From the NCBI GenBank assembly GCA_003552745.1, contig PUOG01000251.1:1-10443 (forward strand): a DNA stretch of 10,443 nt. Reading direction: 5' to 3'. The notes below the pieces were generated by a model. It did no database searches, was not told the DNA's origin, and worked only from the letters and a program-made list of their open reading frames with translations. The position numbers and the translations under genes are program-made. This DNA comes from Spirochaetaceae bacterium. GTDB lineage: Bacteria > Spirochaetota > Spirochaetia > DSM-27196 > SKKC01. Shown one piece after another: positions 4,546 through 10,443 of the stretch (within the stretch, counting starts at the first letter, position 1; every line of letters starts with the position of its first letter).

Positions 4546-7362
4546 TCACTCGAGCAGGCCGAGCGCCCGGGCTCGGGCGACGGCAGCGGTTCGCCCCTCG
4601 ACGTCGAGTTTCGAGTAGATGTGCCCAGTGTGCCATTTTACGGTGTGCAGAGAGATGAAGAGCGCGTCGGCGATCTGGGAGTTCGATTTACCTTCGACAA
4701 TCAATCGCAGGACGTCGAGCTCGCGACGCGAAAGCGGCTCGATCGGCGACGGCTCAGCAGTTCGCCCGGGGGCCGGGCGTGGCTCAACCGGTCGCTCGCC
4801 CGGCTGGTCCGGTGCGCTGGTGTCGCTGCCGACTGCATCGAACCGGGACAGGATCACACCGGTCGCTTTCGGTGCCGCCGGGGTCCCGAGGAGGGTGGCG
4901 AGAAGTCGTTTCATCGGCTCACCTTCGCTGAGAAAGAGTCCAATTGCGCCACGCGGGACGAGCTGTTCAACCGCGGCAGCGAGCGAGATAAGCGCAGAAG
5001 CCCGGTCGCCGGCTTCGTTGAGCATAAGACTGAGAAGGATTCGCGCTTCCATGGCAGCGACCACCATACCAGACTCATCGCAGAAATCGCGCAGGCGCTC
5101 GAGCAGTCGCCTCGCCTCGTCGGTCGACCCCGCGAGTCGGTACGCTCGTGCCGCCGCGAACAGCTCACGCTCTCCGAGCACCCGGATCGGGCTCTCGGCA
5201 CCGATTCCGCGCTCACGGAGGAGCTCGAGCGCACGCTCAGGACGCCGTCGCGCCTGGCCGGAGGCGGCAACCTCCAGTCGTACTCGCCACGCGAAAAGAA
5301 AACTCTCGACGATGGGCAGCGGATAGCCTGATAGCCTCTCGGATGCCTCGTCGAGTACCTCGCGCATGCGTTCGAGCTGTCTAAGCGCAAAATACGCCTC
5401 GGCGAGGCGAATTCTCGTCATCCCGAACACGATCATGGAGCGGTGCCCTTCCGCGGACTCGGCGCAACGCATCGCGCGTTCGAGCGCTACCCGCGGGCGC
5501 CCCTGCAGGACGGCGAGCGTCGCGTTAAAGCCGACTATCTGCCCCTCGTGGGCGCTGTTCGCAAAACCGATCCGGCGGCTCTCGTCGAGAAACTCATCTA
5601 TCAAGCGTTCGGTCTGATCGAGGCGGCCCTCGTAGAGCGAGGCGCGAATCAAGCGCAGCGCTACTATCATCAGAAGAAAGTGCAGCCGGTGCGTGCGACA
5701 CATCGCGAGCGCTCGCGAGTACCCGTCTCGGGCGAGATCGATGCGCCCGCTCAGGAACTGAGCATCGGCGGCTACGATAGTGGCTACCGTGCGCCATCCG
5801 ACGGCATCGAACGGGAGATGCTCTAACGCGCGCCTGCCGTATTCTTCGCTTCGACCGAGATCGCCCGCGTAGACCGCCGCGAGCCCACGTACGGCGTCCC
5901 CCACGCCGGCGGCGAGCGATCGCCCTGACGATGACGCATCCGACACTTCGAGTTGCCGATCGATCTGATCTACCGCCCGGGTCGCCTCGGCGCCTCGTCC
6001 GGAGACCACGAGCATCATGGCGGCTGCGGCGGCGAGGTGCGGCCGGACTTCCAGGAGTTCGTCCGGTAGTCGACCGATATAGGCGGTTAGATGGGCGTTT
6101 CGGTCACCGTTGAGCAGGTCGGCCATCCGGTCCTCGAGCAGATCGGCTGCGTAGTGGGTGTCCGCCGCCTCGAATGCATGGTGGAGCGCCTCGGCATAGA
6201 GCCCTTCATCCGCGTACGCTCGGGCGGCCCGCCGGTGCAGTGCGGCGATCTGTCTCGGCGTGCGCTGTTCGACAAGGCGTCGGCGCAGCATTTCGGAGAA
6301 CGGCACCGAATACCGATACCACTTGGTGTAAGGTCCCTCACGAACGATGAGCAATCCGCGGCTGCAAAGCTCCTCGAGCGACAGTCCCGGAGATCCGGCC
6401 CTCTTTCCCGCCACCTTCTCGCACACATAGTCGGAGAGCAGCGAAAGGATCGAGGTTGCAAGCAGAAAGTCGTGAACCTCGCCCGGCTGCCGGGCGAGAA
6501 TCTCGCGCCCGAGAAAGTCGCAAAGCGCTTCCTGCGCCGGTGCCGTATCCCCGGAGGTCGTGGCGGGCCATCCGCTTCCCGGCGCGAGGACGGCGAGGCG
6601 AAGCCCTGCCGGCCATCCCTCGGTGAGCGCGAACAGCCGATCGGCTTCCGACTGCGATAACCGGCCGTCGGGGTGCATCCTGACGAACTCCCGGCACTCC
6701 TCAACGGTAAATGCGAGCTCACTCGTGCCGATCCGGAGCAATTCACCCCGCGCCCGCATTCGATGAAGGTCGAACCTCGGCTCCTCCCGTGTAAGAATCA
6801 CCAGATGCATATTCGGCGGCATCTCGCCGAGGAGCGTAGCGAGCTGACCGGCGACGGCATCGGATTCGATCTCCTGAAAGTCGTCGATAGCGAGGATGAC
6901 CGGCTCACCGAAATCGGCGCATTCGTTCAACAGACTCACGATGAAAGACTCGTGCGCGCCTTCGGACTGTCCGGACATGAGTCCGGTCAGCGCCGCGTGG
7001 GAGAGAAGCTGCGAGCTCTGCTCGCCGATGCCGTACCTCTCGCCGAGCGCGGCGGCGACGTAGCTCCAGAAGCGGGTGGGATCGCTCTCGTGCTCGCTGA
7101 CGCGAACGTAGGCGGGGCGGGTGCCGGAAGTCTCCACAGCGGCAGCGAGCGCCGTCGACTTCCCGTATCCGGTCGGGGCGCACACGAGCGAGAGCCGGCG
7201 GACCCCGGTGCCGCCGGCGTTCAGCGAGTCGGCCAGAATGCCGATCGCCGAGGGGGTTCGAATGCAATCGTTCGGCAGCGGCGGCAGCGCGACCCGAGCA
7301 GCGATGAGCGTCTCCATTTGGGTGGGGGAGGTCCGCCCCGACCGACGGTCCGGCACGTTCAC
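4546..7362 (-). CDS. MalT-like (LAL) LuxR-family transcriptional activator with STAND ATPase domain
   Basis: A 938-residue regulator, close to MalT in length. The N-terminal NTPase module has Walker A CAPTGYGKST (61-70), the family motif EHESDPTRFWSYVAAAL (90-106) and Walker B VILAIDDFQEI (155-165). It continues with the RARGELLRIGTSELAFTVEE segment near 203-222. A long helical, TPR-like middle probably senses the inducer. A LuxR-type helix-turn-helix fills residues 877-938 (LSRRELDVLRLIVEGKSNSQ, then HTVKWHTGHIYSKLDV). Such proteins bind ATP and a small ligand, oligomerise and activate promoters. The first possible start is the GTG at 7362, overlapping the hydrolase stop by four bases (GTGA). 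A second GTG two codons later has better spacing (8 nt) from GGAG, so the exact start is uncertain. The inducer is unknown. Confidence 0.93.
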   Translation of the reverse strand: MNVPDRRSGRTSPTQMETLIAARVALPPLPNDCIRTPSAIGILADSLNAGGTGVRRLSLVCAPTGYGKSTALAAAVETSGTRPAYVRVSEHESDPTRFWSYVAAALGERYGIGEQSSQLLSHAALTGLMSGQSEGAHESFIVSLLNECADFGEPVILAIDDFQEIESDAVAGQLATLLGEMPPNMHLVILTREEPRFDLHRMRARGELLRIGTSELAFTVEECREFVRMHPDGRLSQSEADRLFALTEGWPAGLRLAVLAPGSGWPATTSGDTAPAQEALCDFLGREILARQPGEVHDFLLATSILSLLSDYVCEKVAGKRAGSPGLSLEELCSRGLLIVREGPYTKWYRYSVPFSEMLRRRLVEQRTPRQIAALHRRAARAYADEGLYAEALHHAFEAADTHYAADLLEDRMADLLNGDRNAHLTAYIGRLPDELLEVRPHLAAAAAMMLVVSGRGAEATRAVDQIDRQLEVSDASSSGRSLAAGVGDAVRGLAAVYAGDLGRSEEYGRRALEHLPFDAVGWRTVATIVAADAQFLSGRIDLARDGYSRALAMCRTHRLHFLLMIVALRLIRASLYEGRLDQTERLIDEFLDESRRIGFANSAHEGQIVGFNATLAVLQGRPRVALERAMRCAESAEGHRSMIVFGMTRIRLAEAYFALRQLERMREVLDEASERLSGYPLPIVESFLFAWRVRLEVAASGQARRRPERALELLRERGIGAESPIRVLGERELFAAARAYRLAGSTDEARRLLERLRDFCDESGMVVAAMEARILLSLMLNEAGDRASALISLAAAVEQLVPRGAIGLFLSEGEPMKRLLATLLGTPAAPKATGVILSRFDAVGSDTSAPDQPGERPVEPRPAPGRTAEPSPIEPLSRRELDVLRLIVEGKSNSQIADALFISLHTVKWHTGHIYSKLDVEGRTAAVARARALGLLE

Positions 7363-8192
7363 ATCTCCATCGCCATCGAGCGGCCTTCGGCTTGGAGATC
7401 GCTTCCTTCGAGAGCCTCGAGGAAACCGAGAAGCTCACCGTTGAATGCGCTCGGGTTGTCCTGATTGGCGATGTGGTGTGCATTTTCGATGACCGCGAGT
7501 CTGCTCTCAGGCTGCGCCTCATGCCAGCTGGAGGCAAGTCGCCGGAGAAATCCTGCCTCGTGGTCACCGTGGCAGATGAGCATCGGGTGCTCGATCCTGC
7601 GTGGAAGCCCTTCGGTCATGTCGCGCAACATATCGAGCGTCAGACGCAGAATGAACTTCTTGCCGGCCGCCGTCGCGACCTCCTGCAGGTAGGCCTGCGT
7701 CTGCGGCTGCAACGCCTTGTGCCGGGCGAACATGGCGTACAGCAGCTTCCCCGGCATCAGCGTAATCGAGATCACAATCGAGGGGGTAAGCAGTCGCACG
7801 AGCCGAGAGAACGCCGGATAGAGCGATACCCCGCCGAGGTGGATCGATCCGAGGACCCGCTCCGGCGATTCGGCGGCGACACGCTGGCAGATGGTGCTTC
7901 CAAGCGACTGCCCGACGAGAACCACACGGTCGCCGCCGAGTTCGTCGAGTAGCTCACCGAGCGCCTGCGCGGCACGTTTCGAGTACGCTTCTTTCAGATC
8001 AACCGCCTCCGAGCGACCGTGTCCGGGTAGGTCCGGACACACAACGCGATAGGAGCTCTTGAGCGCTGCGACCTGTGCATCGAAGGTCTGATGATCCATC
8101 GTCACGCCGTGTGCGAACAGAACGGTGATCGGACTAGAGTCCGAGCCGTGTACCTCATAGTAGATCCGACCGAATGAGCTGTCGAAATACAT
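7359..8192 (-). CDS. Alpha/beta hydrolase (second gene of the operon)
   Basis: A 277-residue alpha/beta hydrolase of the epoxide-hydrolase/esterase/lactonase-like type. The fold is complete: oxyanion-hole strand VLFAHGVTMDH (24-34), CPDLPGHGRSE (52-62), nucleophile elbow VLVGQSLGS with Ser96, acid Asp210 in LICHGDHEAG, and a His in ENAHHIANQDNP (His240 most likely). AAGGAG six bases before the ATG is a strong ribosome binding site. The gene starts 16 nt after the tetR stop and overlaps the LAL regulator start by four bases, so it is tightly bound to two regulators. That position is compatible with making or destroying a regulatory ligand, but the substrate cannot be read from the sequence. 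Confidence 0.92.
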   Translation of the reverse strand: MYFDSSFGRIYYEVHGSDSSPITVLFAHGVTMDHQTFDAQVAALKSSYRVVCPDLPGHGRSEAVDLKEAYSKRAAQALGELLDELGGDRVVLVGQSLGSTICQRVAAESPERVLGSIHLGGVSLYPAFSRLVRLLTPSIVISITLMPGKLLYAMFARHKALQPQTQAYLQEVATAAGKKFILRLTLDMLRDMTEGLPRRIEHPMLICHGDHEAGFLRRLASSWHEAQPESRLAVIENAHHIANQDNPSAFNGELLGFLEALEGSDLQAEGRSMAMEM

Positions 8193-8208
8193 CTTCTTCT
8201 CCTTAGAA

Positions 8209-8787
8209 TTATGTCCGGCGACTTACGGCGCCGGTAAGAAACTCGTACAGATTACGCAGGAAGTGTTCAGCTTCCCGTTCGTCTTCATAGGGGTAGAGCC
8301 TGGGAACGATCTCCGCGAAGCTCATGATCAACCGGGTCGTTCGCCGAATATCGATCTGCCGGAACTCACCGGTCGCGACACCTTCCTCGAGAATTCCCGT
8401 GATGAGTCGCTCCGCCTCGGACTCGCGAAAAACACGGACGCGCTCCCAGATACGCGGGACACCCATCATGTCCTTGATGAAGGCCGGCTGGTAGCGGGAA
8501 CTCGCCTCGATGTTGTGCGCGAACACTGCGTTGAGCTTCGCCGCCGCACCGGCGACCTGTTCGATCGAGGCGTTCAGTTCATCGAAGTGACGCTCGGTCA
8601 ACCGCCGGACGCATTCAACGAAGAGGTCGTCCTTCGATCCGAAGTAGTTGTAGATGGTCACCTTGCTCACGCCGGCGGCTGCGGCGATCTCATCGATCGA
8701 AGCCGACCGTAGACCGAAGCTCAGAAAGATCCGCTCGGCTTCTTCTACGATTCTGCGGTGCTTCTGCTCACGTCGCGACTCAGCCAT
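8209..8787 (-). CDS. TetR-family transcriptional regulator
   Basis: A 192-residue protein of standard TetR length. The N-terminal helix-turn-helix spans about residues 10-56 (RIVEEAERIFLSFGLRSASI, then GVSKVTIYNYFGSKDDLF). The C-terminal helices (60-190), presumably for ligand binding and dimerisation, are divergent as usual. It is the first gene of the minus-strand operon and most likely represses its own promoter until a ligand binds. It also lies back to back with the HAD phosphatase gene, so it could influence that gene too. No Shine-Dalgarno precedes the ATG at 8787, and the predicted transcription start is at the ATG. An intact Met start, full HTH and tight coupling to the next gene make the call safe. 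Confidence 0.94.
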   Translation of the reverse strand: MAESRREQKHRRIVEEAERIFLSFGLRSASIDEIAAAAGVSKVTIYNYFGSKDDLFVECVRRLTERHFDELNASIEQVAGAAAKLNAVFAHNIEASSRYQPAFIKDMMGVPRIWERVRVFRESEAERLITGILEEGVATGEFRQIDIRRTTRLIMSFAEIVPRLYPYEDEREAEHFLRNLYEFLTGAVSRRT

Positions 8788-8822
8788 GCTCGTACTGTAC
8801 TCTATGAACTTTCCGCGTTCAA
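8788..8822 (-). promoter_or_regulatory. tetR operon promoter and candidate TetR operator
   Basis: On the minus strand, TTGAAC (8817-8822) is 17 bp from TACAGT (8794-8799), followed six bases later by the tetR ATG at 8787. The predicted start therefore gives little or no leader. TGAAC-N7-GTTCA (8805-8809 and 8817-8821) is an inverted repeat covering part of the -35 box and the spacer. A second small palindrome, GTACTGTAC (8792-8800), covers the -10 box. Either could be the operator of an autorepressing TetR protein. Confidence 0.55.
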
Positions 8823-8837
8823 TAGTTTACCTCGGCG

Positions 8838-8863
8838 TCGGATAGCAATTTCCGATTTTTTTT
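8838..8863 (+). terminator. Short hairpin with T8 tail between tetR and the phosphatase gene
   Basis: TCGGA (8838-8842) pairs with TCCGA (8851-8855) around an eight-base loop, followed by eight T residues (8856-8863). On the plus strand this has the form of a weak intrinsic terminator, placed just 25 bases before the phosphatase frame opens and pointing into it. It may block stray plus-strand transcription or attenuate the phosphatase gene. Read on the minus strand, the A8 tract lies upstream of the tetR promoter and might act as an UP-like or bending element. Confidence 0.4.
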
Positions 8864-8888
8864 CTCCGGACGCGATCGGACGTAGCCG

Positions 8889-9716
8889 ATGAGAGCCGCA
8901 TCGAGTATTGTTGCGCCCATGAGTGGGCACACAATCGCGTTCCGGTCGAAGGCGGGTTTCATCTGTGACATGGATGGTGTTATTTACCACGGCAACCGAC
9001 TGCTGCCGGGAGCGCGGGAGTTCGTTGCCTGGCTGCAGAAGAACGAGAAGAAGTATCTCTTCTTGACGAACTCATCGGAGCGCAGTCCGCGGGAGCTCCA
9101 TCAGAAGCTCGCCCGCCTCGGGATCGATGTCGAGGAGGAACACTTCTACACGAGTGCGCTTGCAACCGCGGAGTTTCTTGCCGCGCAGACCAACGGATGC
9201 AGCGCCTTCGTCATCGGCGAGGCCGGGCTGATAAACGCGCTCTACAACGCCGGCATTACGATGAACGATGTGAATCCCGAGTACGTGGTCGTGGGGGAGA
9301 GCCCGTCATACAGCTTCGCGAAGATCGAGAAGGCGATACAGCTTGTGCGGGCCGGAGCTCGCCTGGTCGGAACGAACCCCGACCTCACCGGTCCCGGCGA
9401 GGGTGGGGTGGTTCCCGCCTGCGGCAGCCTTATCGCACCAATCGAGCTCGCCACCGGCAGCAAGGCCTATTTCGCAGGCAAACCGAATCCGTTGATGATG
9501 CGACAGGCCATCAAACGGCTGGCGTGTCGCCGCGAGGAGTCGGTGATCGTCGGCGACAGAATGGATACCGACATCGTGGCCGGAGTGGAATCGGAAATCG
9601 ACACCGTGCTGGTGCTGAGCGGGGTGACATCGATGGAAGAACTGCGCGGATTCGCCTACCGCCCGAAGATGATTCTCGACGGGGTCGGGGGGATCGTTGA
9701 GGCGGATGAGGAGTGA
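8889..9716 (+). CDS. NagD-like HAD-IIA family phosphatase
   Basis: A 275-residue HAD-superfamily hydrolase, subfamily IIA (NagD/nitrophenylphosphatase type). Motif I is ICDMDGVIYHGN, with nucleophile Asp27 and acid Asp29. Motif II is FLTNSS (Thr60), motif III is the Lys of FAGKPNP (Lys198), and motif IV is VGDRMDTD (Asp223 onward). A large C2-type cap lies between motifs II and III. Family members remove phosphate from nucleotides such as UMP, from sugar phosphates or from p-nitrophenyl phosphate; the actual substrate is unknown. The start is uncertain. An ATG at 8919 would put motif I at residue 17, closer to the family norm, and neither ATG has a clear ribosome binding site. It is transcribed away from tetR and towards the methyltransferase. 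Confidence 0.9.
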   Translation: MRAASSIVAPMSGHTIAFRSKAGFICDMDGVIYHGNRLLPGAREFVAWLQKNEKKYLFLTNSSERSPRELHQKLARLGIDVEEEHFYTSALATAEFLAAQTNGCSAFVIGEAGLINALYNAGITMNDVNPEYVVVGESPSYSFAKIEKAIQLVRAGARLVGTNPDLTGPGEGGVVPACGSLIAPIELATGSKAYFAGKPNPLMMRQAIKRLACRREESVIVGDRMDTDIVAGVESEIDTVLVLSGVTSMEELRGFAYRPKMILDGVGGIVEADEE

Positions 9717-9737
9717 TCGCAGCGGCATGACCGCGAT
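9716..9737 (+). other. Weak stem-loop after the phosphatase gene
   Basis: ATCGC (9716-9720) can pair with GCGAT (9733-9737), with an alternative inner stem GCGG/CCGC at 9722-9734. It begins at the phosphatase stop codon and has no T-run. It could be a weak terminator or mRNA-stabilising hairpin before the methyltransferase gene, but it may be incidental. Confidence 0.25.
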
Positions 9738-9802
9738 GGCCGGATGACGCGGTACGCATCATGCTGTACGCTTACTACCTCGCCCCACGGAGGTAAACAT
9801 CT

Positions 9803-10441
9803 ATGAGTAAACGACAGATCACAACTACGGAGATTCTGAACAAGGTCTATAACGCCGGCGACCACGAACAGCTTATGGAGGCCTATCACGACTGGGCTGC
9901 GAACTACGACAGCGATCTCGTGGACACCTTCGGATATGTGGCACACATCGGCAGCGCGAAAGCCCTCGATTCCGCCCTCGGCGGTAACCACGAAGCAGCC
10001 ATTCTCGACGCCGGCAGCGGCACAGGGCTCGTTGCCGAGGAACTCGCCAAGCTCGGCTACCGGCACATCGATGCGCTCGACTACTCCAAGGATATGCTCG
10101 ACCAGGCACGAGCAAAGAACATCTATCGCTCGTTATACCAGGCGGACATGACGAAGCGCCTTCCGTTCGATGACGACAGCTACGATGCGGTCGTATGCAC
10201 CGGCACCTTCACCTACGGCCACGTTACCGGCGACGCCTTCTCCGAGCTCATCCGCATCACCAGACCGGGCGGCCCGATCGTGTTCACCGTGCGCGAAGGC
10301 GCGTACGAGGAGTACGGCTACCGGACGAAGATGCTCGAGCTCGAAACCGCCGGCGCATGGGAACTGGTCAGTTTCTACGACTCCCCCTACCAGCTCGAGG
10401 AAGGCAACTTCTGTAAGATGTGTACGTACCGGGTTCGGTGA
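9803..10441 (+). CDS. Class I SAM-dependent methyltransferase, METTL27/WBSCR27-like
   Basis: A complete 212-residue Rossmann-fold methyltransferase. An N-terminal motif MEAYHDWAANYDSDLVDTFGY (25-45) is typical of METTL27/WBSCR27-like proteins. Motif I is ILDAGSGTGLVAEEL (67-81), with an acidic Asp93 in IDALDYSKDML for the SAM ribose. An ADMTKRLPFDDDSYDAVVC segment (114-132) and RITRPGGPIVFTVR (151-164) follow. The acceptor is unknown, as for most of this family. GGAGGT eight bases before the ATG is a strong ribosome binding site. It lies 86 bp downstream of the phosphatase gene on the same strand, so it may have its own promoter or be read through. The TGA at 10439-10441 ends the gene just inside the window. 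Confidence 0.9.
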   Translation: MSKRQITTTEILNKVYNAGDHEQLMEAYHDWAANYDSDLVDTFGYVAHIGSAKALDSALGGNHEAAILDAGSGTGLVAEELAKLGYRHIDALDYSKDMLDQARAKNIYRSLYQADMTKRLPFDDDSYDAVVCTGTFTYGHVTGDAFSELIRITRPGGPIVFTVREGAYEEYGYRTKMLELETAGAWELVSFYDSPYQLEEGNFCKMCTYRVR

Positions 10442-10443
10442 GG

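Noticed and set aside
4439..4636. N-terminal extension of the PanE-like protein up to 4636
   Set aside because: The added residues have no Rossmann-fold features and overlap the regulator gene. The ATG at 4438 has a good ribosome binding site directly before the nucleotide-binding motif.
4456..5331. Plus-strand open frame of 291 codons antisense to the LAL regulator
   Set aside because: It mirrors the C-terminal half of a well-conserved regulator gene, as expected from GC-rich codon use. The protein is Arg-rich and unrelated to any family.

Overview
This window looks like chromosomal DNA from a moderately GC-rich, probably free-living bacterium. Most genes have good GGAGG-type ribosome binding sites and intergenic gaps are short. 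Nothing here fixes the lineage: there is no rRNA, tRNA, phage, transposase or CRISPR sequence. A free-living spirochaete is one possibility, but I would not rely on it.

Left third (1-2480): accessory and decaying DNA. Bases 1-318 are very GC-rich, with strong hairpins and no credible gene. Next, on the minus strand, comes a compact type II toxin-antitoxin pair: a Phd/YefM-like antitoxin (702-932) and a PIN-domain VapC-type toxin (319-702). Its promoter carries two copies of TACGTAC exactly two helical turns apart and appears to give a leaderless antitoxin mRNA. From about 1046 to 1896 lie three gene remnants side by side: the C-terminal third of a VOC/glyoxalase-type dioxygenase (+), an internally deleted DUF2200 gene with an in-frame stop (-), and an SRPBCC/AHSA1-type gene cut at both ends (-). 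A small DUF5684-like membrane protein (+, 1991-2389) follows. It ends at a long GC-rich hairpin that separates it from the converging operon.

Middle (2490-8787, minus strand): a probable five-gene operon read from 8787 towards 2490. Its order is TetR regulator, alpha/beta hydrolase, a 938-residue MalT-like LuxR-family STAND ATPase regulator (LAL type), a ketopantoate-reductase-like oxidoreductase, and a second alpha/beta hydrolase. Most junctions are tight (16-nt gap, 4-nt overlap, 107-nt gap, 11-nt gap). The 107-nt gap in front of the oxidoreductase holds a tandem 12-bp repeat that could be a regulator binding site. The TetR promoter is recognisable, carries an inverted repeat, and also seems to lack a leader. 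The arrangement suggests a small-molecule-responsive cassette. TetR would control the whole unit, the LAL regulator could control the distal part, and the hydrolases and reductase could make, modify or remove the signal or substrate. No substrate can be read from the sequence.

Right (8889-10441, plus strand): a NagD-like HAD-IIA phosphatase diverges from tetR, followed by a METTL27/WBSCR27-like class I SAM-dependent methyltransferase. Both appear intact and ordinary. A short hairpin with an eight-T tail lies between the tetR promoter and the phosphatase gene.
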